Source of the DNA: Schistocerca nitens
Lineage: Eukaryota > Arthropoda > Insecta > Orthoptera > Acrididae
Assembly (NCBI RefSeq): GCF_023898315.1
Contig: NC_064615.1
Location: forward strand, 910,649,655 to 910,713,654
Direction: 5' to 3'
DNA: 64,000 nucleotides
Below the pieces are notes generated by a model. That model was not told where the DNA came from. It made no database searches and saw nothing but the letters and a program-made list of their open reading frames with translations. Shown piece by piece: positions 53,109-63,840 of the stretch (positions are counted from its first letter, which is position 1; each line of letters starts with the position of its first letter). The translations under genes were made by a program, and so were the position numbers.

Positions 53109-53400
53109 TGCGCCAGCGTTCCCCGCGTCTCTAGAAAACAGTGCACGACACAGTTTCCTGTTGTGCTGCGACTCGCTGCTCATGCATCGCACCTCAAACA
53201 ACTGCCCCTTTCGACTATATATTTAACCTCTCAGGCAGCTACCCACGCCCTGGGGCGGCCGAATTTCTTGTTGCTGATAATGAAATGGTAGTGCAACCTG
53301 CGGCGTGCGGAACATGAGTGTAAAGTGATGAGAGCATTGTGATTTCAAACACTGGGTGACGATCATGATTGCAGCAACAGCAAGGCAAAACCTTCAAAAT

Positions 53401-53472
53401 TGCCGTGACCAGGATTCGAACCTGGGTTTTTGCGGCCACAACGCAATGTCCTAACCACTAGACGATCACGGC
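53401..53472 (-). tRNA. tRNA-His(GTG)
   Basis: Unit 35. Confidence 0.97.
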
Positions 53473-53814
53473 CGCGGAGGCGCCCGGGGAAGCAGTTCTC
53501 GCGACTGCACCCGCCCGGTACACAGCAAAGCTCAGCCCACTGCGTCAGACGCGATCTCCATTATATGTATACGGGCAAACGAAACGTGCCTGCGCTGTTA
53601 GGACACTAACCAGAGTGGGTAGCTGCATTCATCTCCCTGGCAGTGTCTTGCAGTCCTCCAAGTCTGTTGACCACAGGTGGACAGGTGTCGCATCTCTCTC
53701 GCCGTCACTTGTGGCCGTCATTCATACTTAACGTGCTTTTCTGCAAGCGTCAGCGTAGCGTCAGTCGAGCAAAGTCGGGACAAGTCGCCTAAGAGGAGCA
53801 ACAAAATGGTGGAT

Positions 53815-53886
53815 TTCCGGTACCGGGAATCGAACCCGGGCCTCCTGGGTGAGAGCCAGGTATCCTAGCCACTAGACGACACCGGA
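53815..53886 (-). tRNA. tRNA-Glu(CTC)
   Basis: Unit 35, long flank. Confidence 0.97.
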
Positions 53887-54160
53887 TAACGACACACGCA
53901 CTCCTCCAACAAACACGGTGAGCGTCCACCCGCTACTTGACGACATCTGCAAAAATTAACGCTTCCACTTCGTAGAACGGCATGCTCTGGACGTATCTCG
54001 TGGAGACGAACGCCAGCAATCATGAGACCAAACTGCGCCGGTGAATCCTGTTGTTACACCGCGCACTGTGCTACGACAGTTTAAGAGAGCGACGCTCACG
54101 CTTTGCTGCGCTATTTCCTTCGCGGGAAATCAGTGCTCCTGTTTTCGAGACAGAAAACGT

Positions 54161-54242
54161 TGGCAGCGGTGGGATTCGAACCCACGCCTCCGAAGAGACT
54201 GGTGCCTGAAACCAGCGCCTTAGACCGCTCGGCCACGCTACC
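54161..54242 (-). tRNA. tRNA-Leu(CAG)
   Basis: Unit 35. Confidence 0.97.
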
Positions 54243-54322
54243 TACGCGACGCGGCCGCCGCAGGAGCTGCGTTCTACCCCACGAGAACACAGCGCAATGG
54301 CACAAAAACGAGAAGTAAAAAT

Positions 54323-54404
54323 TGGCAGCGGTGGGATTCGAACCCACGCCTCCGAAGAGACTGGTGCCTTAAACCAGCGCCTTAGACCGCTCGGCCACGC
54401 TACC
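54323..54404 (-). tRNA. tRNA-Leu(AAG)
   Basis: Unit 35. Confidence 0.97.
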
Positions 54405-54696
54405 TGCGCCAGCGTTCCCCGCGTCTCTAGAAAACAGTGCACGACACAGTTTCCTGTTGTGCTGCGACTCGCTGCTCATGCATCGCACCTCAAACAACTG
54501 CCCCTTTCGACTATATATTTAACCTCTCAGGCAGCTACCCACGCCCTGGGGCGGCCGAATTTCTTGTTGCTGATAATGAAATGGTAGTGCAACCTGCGGC
54601 GTGCGGAACATGAGTGTAAAGTGATGAGAGCATTGTGATTTCAAACACTGGGTGACGATCATGATTGCAGCAACAGCAAGGCAAAACCTTCAAAAT

Positions 54697-54768
54697 TGCC
54701 GTGACCAGGATTCGAACCTGGGTTTTTGCGGCCACAACGCAATGTCCTAACCACTAGACGATCACGGC
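54697..54768 (-). tRNA. tRNA-His(GTG)
   Basis: Unit 36. Confidence 0.97.
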
Positions 54769-55110
54769 CGCGGAGGCGCCCGGGGAAGCAGTTCTCGCGA
54801 CTGCACCCGCCCGGTACACAGCAAAGCTCAGCCCACTGCGTCAGACGCGATCTCCATTATATGTATACGGGCAAACGAAACGTGCCTGCGCTGTTAGGAC
54901 ACTAACCAGAGTGGGTAGCTGCATTCATCTCCCTGGCAGTGTCTTGCAGTCCTCCAAGTCTGTTGACCACAGGTGGACAGGTGTCGCATCTCTCTCGCCG
55001 TCACTTGTGGCCGTCATTCATACTTAACGTGCTTTTCTGCAAGCGTCAGCGTAGCGTCAGTCGAGCAAAGTCGGGACAAGTCGCCTAAGAGGAGCAACAA
55101 AATGGTGGAT

Positions 55111-55182
55111 TTCCGGTACCGGGAATCGAACCCGGGCCTCCTGGGTGAGAGCCAGGTATCCTAGCCACTAGACGACACCGGA
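55111..55182 (-). tRNA. tRNA-Glu(CTC)
   Basis: Unit 36, long flank. Confidence 0.97.
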
Positions 55183-55456
55183 TAACGACACACGCACTCC
55201 TCCAACAAACACGGTGAGCGTCCACCCGCTACTTGACGACATCTGCAAAAATTAACGCTTCCACTTCGTAGAACGGCATGCTCTGGACGTATCTCGTGGA
55301 GACGAACGCCAGCAATCATGAGACCAAACTGCGCCGGTGAATCCTGTTGTTACACCGCGCACTGTGCTACGACAGTTTAAGAGAGCGACGCTCACGCTTT
55401 GCTGCGCTATTTCCTTCGCGGGAAATCAGTGCTCCTGTTTTCGAGACAGAAAACGT

Positions 55457-55538
55457 TGGCAGCGGTGGGATTCGAACCCACGCCTCCGAAGAGACTGGTG
55501 CCTGAAACCAGCGCCTTAGACCGCTCGGCCACGCTACC
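55457..55538 (-). tRNA. tRNA-Leu(CAG)
   Basis: Unit 36. Confidence 0.97.
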
Positions 55539-55618
55539 TACGCGACGCGGCCGCCGCAGGAGCTGCGTTCTACCCCACGAGAACACAGCGCAATGGCACA
55601 AAAACGAGAAGTAAAAAT

Positions 55619-55700
55619 TGGCAGCGGTGGGATTCGAACCCACGCCTCCGAAGAGACTGGTGCCTTAAACCAGCGCCTTAGACCGCTCGGCCACGCTACC
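55619..55700 (-). tRNA. tRNA-Leu(AAG)
   Basis: Unit 36. Confidence 0.97.
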
Positions 55701-55992
55701 TGCGCCAGCGTTCCCCGCGTCTCTAGAAAACAGTGCACGACACAGTTTCCTGTTGTGCTGCGACTCGCTGCTCATGCATCGCACCTCAAACAACTGCCCC
55801 TTTCGACTATATATTTAACCTCTCAGGCAGCTACCCACGCCCTGGGGCGGCCGAATTTCTTGTTGCTGATAATGAAATGGTAGTGCAACCTGCGGCGTGC
55901 GGAACATGAGTGTAAAGTGATGAGAGCATTGTGATTTCAAACACTGGGTGACGATCATGATTGCAGCAACAGCAAGGCAAAACCTTCAAAAT

Positions 55993-56064
55993 TGCCGTGA
56001 CCAGGATTCGAACCTGGGTTTTTGCGGCCACAACGCAATGTCCTAACCACTAGACGATCACGGC
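55993..56064 (-). tRNA. tRNA-His(GTG)
   Basis: Unit 37. Confidence 0.97.
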
Positions 56065-56406
56065 CGCGGAGGCGCCCGGGGAAGCAGTTCTCGCGACTGC
56101 ACCCGCCCGGTACACAGCAAAGCTCAGCCCACTGCGTCAGACGCGATCTCCATTATATGTATACGGGCAAACGAAACGTGCCTGCGCTGTTAGGACACTA
56201 ACCAGAGTGGGTAGCTGCATTCATCTCCCTGGCAGTGTCTTGCAGTCCTCCAAGTCTGTTGACCACAGGTGGACAGGTGTCGCATCTCTCTCGCCGTCAC
56301 TTGTGGCCGTCATTCATACTTAACGTGCTTTTCTGCAAGCGTCAGCGTAGCGTCAGTCGAGCAAAGTCGGGACAAGTCGCCTAAGAGGAGCAACAAAATG
56401 GTGGAT

Positions 56407-56478
56407 TTCCGGTACCGGGAATCGAACCCGGGCCTCCTGGGTGAGAGCCAGGTATCCTAGCCACTAGACGACACCGGA
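56407..56478 (-). tRNA. tRNA-Glu(CTC)
   Basis: Unit 37, long flank. Confidence 0.97.
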
Positions 56479-56752
56479 TAACGACACACGCACTCCTCCA
56501 ACAAACACGGTGAGCGTCCACCCGCTACTTGACGACATCTGCAAAAATTAACGCTTCCACTTCGTAGAACGGCATGCTCTGGACGTATCTCGTGGAGACG
56601 AACGCCAGCAATCATGAGACCAAACTGCGCCGGTGAATCCTGTTGTTACACCGCGCACTGTGCTACGACAGTTTAAGAGAGCGACGCTCACGCTTTGCTG
56701 CGCTATTTCCTTCGCGGGAAATCAGTGCTCCTGTTTTCGAGACAGAAAACGT

Positions 56753-56834
56753 TGGCAGCGGTGGGATTCGAACCCACGCCTCCGAAGAGACTGGTGCCTG
56801 AAACCAGCGCCTTAGACCGCTCGGCCACGCTACC
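56753..56834 (-). tRNA. tRNA-Leu(CAG)
   Basis: Unit 37. Confidence 0.97.
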
Positions 56835-56914
56835 TACGCGACGCGGCCGCCGCAGGAGCTGCGTTCTACCCCACGAGAACACAGCGCAATGGCACAAAAA
56901 CGAGAAGTAAAAAT

Positions 56915-56996
56915 TGGCAGCGGTGGGATTCGAACCCACGCCTCCGAAGAGACTGGTGCCTTAAACCAGCGCCTTAGACCGCTCGGCCACGCTACC
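56915..56996 (-). tRNA. tRNA-Leu(AAG)
   Basis: Unit 37. Confidence 0.97.
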
Positions 56997-57288
56997 TGCG
57001 CCAGCGTTCCCCGCGTCTCTAGAAAACAGTGCACGACACAGTTTCCTGTTGTGCTGCGACTCGCTGCTCATGCATCGCACCTCAAACAACTGCCCCTTTC
57101 GACTATATATTTAACCTCTCAGGCAGCTACCCACGCCCTGGGGCGGCCGAATTTCTTGTTGCTGATAATGAAATGGTAGTGCAACCTGCGGCGTGCGGAA
57201 CATGAGTGTAAAGTGATGAGAGCATTGTGATTTCAAACACTGGGTGACGATCATGATTGCAGCAACAGCAAGGCAAAACCTTCAAAAT

Positions 57289-57360
57289 TGCCGTGACCAG
57301 GATTCGAACCTGGGTTTTTGCGGCCACAACGCAATGTCCTAACCACTAGACGATCACGGC
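57289..57360 (-). tRNA. tRNA-His(GTG)
   Basis: Unit 38. Confidence 0.97.
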
Positions 57361-57702
57361 CGCGGAGGCGCCCGGGGAAGCAGTTCTCGCGACTGCACCC
57401 GCCCGGTACACAGCAAAGCTCAGCCCACTGCGTCAGACGCGATCTCCATTATATGTATACGGGCAAACGAAACGTGCCTGCGCTGTTAGGACACTAACCA
57501 GAGTGGGTAGCTGCATTCATCTCCCTGGCAGTGTCTTGCAGTCCTCCAAGTCTGTTGACCACAGGTGGACAGGTGTCGCATCTCTCTCGCCGTCACTTGT
57601 GGCCGTCATTCATACTTAACGTGCTTTTCTGCAAGCGTCAGCGTAGCGTCAGTCGAGCAAAGTCGGGACAAGTCGCCTAAGAGGAGCAACAAAATGGTGG
57701 AT

Positions 57703-57774
57703 TTCCGGTACCGGGAATCGAACCCGGGCCTCCTGGGTGAGAGCCAGGTATCCTAGCCACTAGACGACACCGGA
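57703..57774 (-). tRNA. tRNA-Glu(CTC)
   Basis: Unit 38, long flank. Confidence 0.97.
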
Positions 57775-58048
57775 TAACGACACACGCACTCCTCCAACAA
57801 ACACGGTGAGCGTCCACCCGCTACTTGACGACATCTGCAAAAATTAACGCTTCCACTTCGTAGAACGGCATGCTCTGGACGTATCTCGTGGAGACGAACG
57901 CCAGCAATCATGAGACCAAACTGCGCCGGTGAATCCTGTTGTTACACCGCGCACTGTGCTACGACAGTTTAAGAGAGCGACGCTCACGCTTTGCTGCGCT
58001 ATTTCCTTCGCGGGAAATCAGTGCTCCTGTTTTCGAGACAGAAAACGT

Positions 58049-58130
58049 TGGCAGCGGTGGGATTCGAACCCACGCCTCCGAAGAGACTGGTGCCTGAAAC
58101 CAGCGCCTTAGACCGCTCGGCCACGCTACC
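58049..58130 (-). tRNA. tRNA-Leu(CAG)
   Basis: Unit 38. Confidence 0.97.
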
Positions 58131-58210
58131 TACGCGACGCGGCCGCCGCAGGAGCTGCGTTCTACCCCACGAGAACACAGCGCAATGGCACAAAAACGAG
58201 AAGTAAAAAT

Positions 58211-58292
58211 TGGCAGCGGTGGGATTCGAACCCACGCCTCCGAAGAGACTGGTGCCTTAAACCAGCGCCTTAGACCGCTCGGCCACGCTACC
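58211..58292 (-). tRNA. tRNA-Leu(AAG)
   Basis: Unit 38. Confidence 0.97.
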
Positions 58293-58584
58293 TGCGCCAG
58301 CGTTCCCCGCGTCTCTAGAAAACAGTGCACGACACAGTTTCCTGTTGTGCTGCGACTCGCTGCTCATGCATCGCACCTCAAACAACTGCCCCTTTCGACT
58401 ATATATTTAACCTCTCAGGCAGCTACCCACGCCCTGGGGCGGCCGAATTTCTTGTTGCTGATAATGAAATGGTAGTGCAACCTGCGGCGTGCGGAACATG
58501 AGTGTAAAGTGATGAGAGCATTGTGATTTCAAACACTGGGTGACGATCATGATTGCAGCAACAGCAAGGCAAAACCTTCAAAAT

Positions 58585-58656
58585 TGCCGTGACCAGGATT
58601 CGAACCTGGGTTTTTGCGGCCACAACGCAATGTCCTAACCACTAGACGATCACGGC
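58585..58656 (-). tRNA. tRNA-His(GTG)
   Basis: Unit 39. Confidence 0.97.
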
Positions 58657-58998
58657 CGCGGAGGCGCCCGGGGAAGCAGTTCTCGCGACTGCACCCGCCC
58701 GGTACACAGCAAAGCTCAGCCCACTGCGTCAGACGCGATCTCCATTATATGTATACGGGCAAACGAAACGTGCCTGCGCTGTTAGGACACTAACCAGAGT
58801 GGGTAGCTGCATTCATCTCCCTGGCAGTGTCTTGCAGTCCTCCAAGTCTGTTGACCACAGGTGGACAGGTGTCGCATCTCTCTCGCCGTCACTTGTGGCC
58901 GTCATTCATACTTAACGTGCTTTTCTGCAAGCGTCAGCGTAGCGTCAGTCGAGCAAAGTCGGGACAAGTCGCCTAAGAGGAGCAACAAAATGGTGGAT

Positions 58999-59070
58999 TT
59001 CCGGTACCGGGAATCGAACCCGGGCCTCCTGGGTGAGAGCCAGGTATCCTAGCCACTAGACGACACCGGA
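58999..59070 (-). tRNA. tRNA-Glu(CTC)
   Basis: Unit 39, long flank. Confidence 0.97.
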
Positions 59071-59344
59071 TAACGACACACGCACTCCTCCAACAAACAC
59101 GGTGAGCGTCCACCCGCTACTTGACGACATCTGCAAAAATTAACGCTTCCACTTCGTAGAACGGCATGCTCTGGACGTATCTCGTGGAGACGAACGCCAG
59201 CAATCATGAGACCAAACTGCGCCGGTGAATCCTGTTGTTACACCGCGCACTGTGCTACGACAGTTTAAGAGAGCGACGCTCACGCTTTGCTGCGCTATTT
59301 CCTTCGCGGGAAATCAGTGCTCCTGTTTTCGAGACAGAAAACGT

Positions 59345-59426
59345 TGGCAGCGGTGGGATTCGAACCCACGCCTCCGAAGAGACTGGTGCCTGAAACCAGC
59401 GCCTTAGACCGCTCGGCCACGCTACC
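59345..59426 (-). tRNA. tRNA-Leu(CAG)
   Basis: Unit 39. Confidence 0.97.
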
Positions 59427-59506
59427 TACGCGACGCGGCCGCCGCAGGAGCTGCGTTCTACCCCACGAGAACACAGCGCAATGGCACAAAAACGAGAAGT
59501 AAAAAT

Positions 59507-59588
59507 TGGCAGCGGTGGGATTCGAACCCACGCCTCCGAAGAGACTGGTGCCTTAAACCAGCGCCTTAGACCGCTCGGCCACGCTACC
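59507..59588 (-). tRNA. tRNA-Leu(AAG)
   Basis: Unit 39. Confidence 0.97.
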
Positions 59589-59880
59589 TGCGCCAGCGTT
59601 CCCCGCGTCTCTAGAAAACAGTGCACGACACAGTTTCCTGTTGTGCTGCGACTCGCTGCTCATGCATCGCACCTCAAACAACTGCCCCTTTCGACTATAT
59701 ATTTAACCTCTCAGGCAGCTACCCACGCCCTGGGGCGGCCGAATTTCTTGTTGCTGATAATGAAATGGTAGTGCAACCTGCGGCGTGCGGAACATGAGTG
59801 TAAAGTGATGAGAGCATTGTGATTTCAAACACTGGGTGACGATCATGATTGCAGCAACAGCAAGGCAAAACCTTCAAAAT

Positions 59881-59952
59881 TGCCGTGACCAGGATTCGAA
59901 CCTGGGTTTTTGCGGCCACAACGCAATGTCCTAACCACTAGACGATCACGGC
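59881..59952 (-). tRNA. tRNA-His(GTG)
   Basis: Unit 40. Confidence 0.97.
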
Positions 59953-60294
59953 CGCGGAGGCGCCCGGGGAAGCAGTTCTCGCGACTGCACCCGCCCGGTA
60001 CACAGCAAAGCTCAGCCCACTGCGTCAGACGCGATCTCCATTATATGTATACGGGCAAACGAAACGTGCCTGCGCTGTTAGGACACTAACCAGAGTGGGT
60101 AGCTGCATTCATCTCCCTGGCAGTGTCTTGCAGTCCTCCAAGTCTGTTGACCACAGGTGGACAGGTGTCGCATCTCTCTCGCCGTCACTTGTGGCCGTCA
60201 TTCATACTTAACGTGCTTTTCTGCAAGCGTCAGCGTAGCGTCAGTCGAGCAAAGTCGGGACAAGTCGCCTAAGAGGAGCAACAAAATGGTGGAT

Positions 60295-60366
60295 TTCCGG
60301 TACCGGGAATCGAACCCGGGCCTCCTGGGTGAGAGCCAGGTATCCTAGCCACTAGACGACACCGGA
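60295..60366 (-). tRNA. tRNA-Glu(CTC)
   Basis: Unit 40, long flank. Confidence 0.97.
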
Positions 60367-60640
60367 TAACGACACACGCACTCCTCCAACAAACACGGTG
60401 AGCGTCCACCCGCTACTTGACGACATCTGCAAAAATTAACGCTTCCACTTCGTAGAACGGCATGCTCTGGACGTATCTCGTGGAGACGAACGCCAGCAAT
60501 CATGAGACCAAACTGCGCCGGTGAATCCTGTTGTTACACCGCGCACTGTGCTACGACAGTTTAAGAGAGCGACGCTCACGCTTTGCTGCGCTATTTCCTT
60601 CGCGGGAAATCAGTGCTCCTGTTTTCGAGACAGAAAACGT

Positions 60641-60722
60641 TGGCAGCGGTGGGATTCGAACCCACGCCTCCGAAGAGACTGGTGCCTGAAACCAGCGCCT
60701 TAGACCGCTCGGCCACGCTACC
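60641..60722 (-). tRNA. tRNA-Leu(CAG)
   Basis: Unit 40. Confidence 0.97.
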
Positions 60723-60802
60723 TACGCGACGCGGCCGCCGCAGGAGCTGCGTTCTACCCCACGAGAACACAGCGCAATGGCACAAAAACGAGAAGTAAAA
60801 AT

Positions 60803-60884
60803 TGGCAGCGGTGGGATTCGAACCCACGCCTCCGAAGAGACTGGTGCCTTAAACCAGCGCCTTAGACCGCTCGGCCACGCTACC
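60803..60884 (-). tRNA. tRNA-Leu(AAG)
   Basis: Unit 40. Confidence 0.97.
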
Positions 60885-61176
60885 TGCGCCAGCGTTCCCC
60901 GCGTCTCTAGAAAACAGTGCACGACACAGTTTCCTGTTGTGCTGCGACTCGCTGCTCATGCATCGCACCTCAAACAACTGCCCCTTTCGACTATATATTT
61001 AACCTCTCAGGCAGCTACCCACGCCCTGGGGCGGCCGAATTTCTTGTTGCTGATAATGAAATGGTAGTGCAACCTGCGGCGTGCGGAACATGAGTGTAAA
61101 GTGATGAGAGCATTGTGATTTCAAACACTGGGTGACGATCATGATTGCAGCAACAGCAAGGCAAAACCTTCAAAAT

Positions 61177-61248
61177 TGCCGTGACCAGGATTCGAACCTG
61201 GGTTTTTGCGGCCACAACGCAATGTCCTAACCACTAGACGATCACGGC
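61177..61248 (-). tRNA. tRNA-His(GTG)
   Basis: Unit 41. Confidence 0.97.
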
Positions 61249-61590
61249 CGCGGAGGCGCCCGGGGAAGCAGTTCTCGCGACTGCACCCGCCCGGTACACA
61301 GCAAAGCTCAGCCCACTGCGTCAGACGCGATCTCCATTATATGTATACGGGCAAACGAAACGTGCCTGCGCTGTTAGGACACTAACCAGAGTGGGTAGCT
61401 GCATTCATCTCCCTGGCAGTGTCTTGCAGTCCTCCAAGTCTGTTGACCACAGGTGGACAGGTGTCGCATCTCTCTCGCCGTCACTTGTGGCCGTCATTCA
61501 TACTTAACGTGCTTTTCTGCAAGCGTCAGCGTAGCGTCAGTCGAGCAAAGTCGGGACAAGTCGCCTAAGAGGAGCAACAAAATGGTGGAT

Positions 61591-61662
61591 TTCCGGTACC
61601 GGGAATCGAACCCGGGCCTCCTGGGTGAGAGCCAGGTATCCTAGCCACTAGACGACACCGGA
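61591..61662 (-). tRNA. tRNA-Glu(CTC)
   Basis: Unit 41, long flank. Confidence 0.97.
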
Positions 61663-61936
61663 TAACGACACACGCACTCCTCCAACAAACACGGTGAGCG
61701 TCCACCCGCTACTTGACGACATCTGCAAAAATTAACGCTTCCACTTCGTAGAACGGCATGCTCTGGACGTATCTCGTGGAGACGAACGCCAGCAATCATG
61801 AGACCAAACTGCGCCGGTGAATCCTGTTGTTACACCGCGCACTGTGCTACGACAGTTTAAGAGAGCGACGCTCACGCTTTGCTGCGCTATTTCCTTCGCG
61901 GGAAATCAGTGCTCCTGTTTTCGAGACAGAAAACGT

Positions 61937-62018
61937 TGGCAGCGGTGGGATTCGAACCCACGCCTCCGAAGAGACTGGTGCCTGAAACCAGCGCCTTAGA
62001 CCGCTCGGCCACGCTACC
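61937..62018 (-). tRNA. tRNA-Leu(CAG)
   Basis: Unit 41. Confidence 0.97.
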
Positions 62019-62098
62019 TACGCGACGCGGCCGCCGCAGGAGCTGCGTTCTACCCCACGAGAACACAGCGCAATGGCACAAAAACGAGAAGTAAAAAT

Positions 62099-62180
62099 TG
62101 GCAGCGGTGGGATTCGAACCCACGCCTCCGAAGAGACTGGTGCCTTAAACCAGCGCCTTAGACCGCTCGGCCACGCTACC
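62099..62180 (-). tRNA. tRNA-Leu(AAG)
   Basis: Unit 41. Confidence 0.97.
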
Positions 62181-62472
62181 TGCGCCAGCGTTCCCCGCGT
62201 CTCTAGAAAACAGTGCACGACACAGTTTCCTGTTGTGCTGCGACTCGCTGCTCATGCATCGCACCTCAAACAACTGCCCCTTTCGACTATATATTTAACC
62301 TCTCAGGCAGCTACCCACGCCCTGGGGCGGCCGAATTTCTTGTTGCTGATAATGAAATGGTAGTGCAACCTGCGGCGTGCGGAACATGAGTGTAAAGTGA
62401 TGAGAGCATTGTGATTTCAAACACTGGGTGACGATCATGATTGCAGCAACAGCAAGGCAAAACCTTCAAAAT

Positions 62473-62544
62473 TGCCGTGACCAGGATTCGAACCTGGGTT
62501 TTTGCGGCCACAACGCAATGTCCTAACCACTAGACGATCACGGC
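62473..62544 (-). tRNA. tRNA-His(GTG)
   Basis: Unit 42. Confidence 0.97.
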
Positions 62545-62886
62545 CGCGGAGGCGCCCGGGGAAGCAGTTCTCGCGACTGCACCCGCCCGGTACACAGCAA
62601 AGCTCAGCCCACTGCGTCAGACGCGATCTCCATTATATGTATACGGGCAAACGAAACGTGCCTGCGCTGTTAGGACACTAACCAGAGTGGGTAGCTGCAT
62701 TCATCTCCCTGGCAGTGTCTTGCAGTCCTCCAAGTCTGTTGACCACAGGTGGACAGGTGTCGCATCTCTCTCGCCGTCACTTGTGGCCGTCATTCATACT
62801 TAACGTGCTTTTCTGCAAGCGTCAGCGTAGCGTCAGTCGAGCAAAGTCGGGACAAGTCGCCTAAGAGGAGCAACAAAATGGTGGAT

Positions 62887-62958
62887 TTCCGGTACCGGGA
62901 ATCGAACCCGGGCCTCCTGGGTGAGAGCCAGGTATCCTAGCCACTAGACGACACCGGA
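62887..62958 (-). tRNA. tRNA-Glu(CTC)
   Basis: Unit 42, long flank. Confidence 0.97.
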
Positions 62959-63232
62959 TAACGACACACGCACTCCTCCAACAAACACGGTGAGCGTCCA
63001 CCCGCTACTTGACGACATCTGCAAAAATTAACGCTTCCACTTCGTAGAACGGCATGCTCTGGACGTATCTCGTGGAGACGAACGCCAGCAATCATGAGAC
63101 CAAACTGCGCCGGTGAATCCTGTTGTTACACCGCGCACTGTGCTACGACAGTTTAAGAGAGCGACGCTCACGCTTTGCTGCGCTATTTCCTTCGCGGGAA
63201 ATCAGTGCTCCTGTTTTCGAGACAGAAAACGT

Positions 63233-63314
63233 TGGCAGCGGTGGGATTCGAACCCACGCCTCCGAAGAGACTGGTGCCTGAAACCAGCGCCTTAGACCGC
63301 TCGGCCACGCTACC
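63233..63314 (-). tRNA. tRNA-Leu(CAG)
   Basis: Unit 42. Confidence 0.97.
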
Positions 63315-63394
63315 TACGCGACGCGGCCGCCGCAGGAGCTGCGTTCTACCCCACGAGAACACAGCGCAATGGCACAAAAACGAGAAGTAAAAAT

Positions 63395-63476
63395 TGGCAG
63401 CGGTGGGATTCGAACCCACGCCTCCGAAGAGACTGGTGCCTTAAACCAGCGCCTTAGACCGCTCGGCCACGCTACC
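63395..63476 (-). tRNA. tRNA-Leu(AAG)
   Basis: Unit 42. Confidence 0.97.
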
Positions 63477-63768
63477 TGCGCCAGCGTTCCCCGCGTCTCT
63501 AGAAAACAGTGCACGACACAGTTTCCTGTTGTGCTGCGACTCGCTGCTCATGCATCGCACCTCAAACAACTGCCCCTTTCGACTATATATTTAACCTCTC
63601 AGGCAGCTACCCACGCCCTGGGGCGGCCGAATTTCTTGTTGCTGATAATGAAATGGTAGTGCAACCTGCGGCGTGCGGAACATGAGTGTAAAGTGATGAG
63701 AGCATTGTGATTTCAAACACTGGGTGACGATCATGATTGCAGCAACAGCAAGGCAAAACCTTCAAAAT

Positions 63769-63840
63769 TGCCGTGACCAGGATTCGAACCTGGGTTTTTG
63801 CGGCCACAACGCAATGTCCTAACCACTAGACGATCACGGC
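63769..63840 (-). tRNA. tRNA-His(GTG)
   Basis: Unit 43, the last gene in the window. The sequence after it follows the repeat to about 63996, then the final four bases differ. Confidence 0.97.

Larger units (their letters stand above)
47723..53400 (-). repeat. second copy of the three-unit block with one extra unit (units 31-34)
   Basis: It carries the same private marks as 43503-47722: extra Leu(AAG) at 48826, changed His at 49200-49271, changed Leu(CAG) at 52865-52946. A 1458-bp unit (33) sits between the second and third members. The span is 5678 bp, which equals 4220 plus 1458. Confidence 0.88.
53401..63768 (-). repeat. homogenised run of eight 1296-bp units (35-42)
   Basis: Eight successive His genes are exactly 1296 bp apart. 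All eight units are the long Glu-flank type with one Leu(CAG). All share a private change, gacatctgc instead of gacaactgc, in the Glu-Leu gap (first at about 53941), and all have the TATATA version of the AT-rich patch. This indicates recent spread of one unit. Confidence 0.95.
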
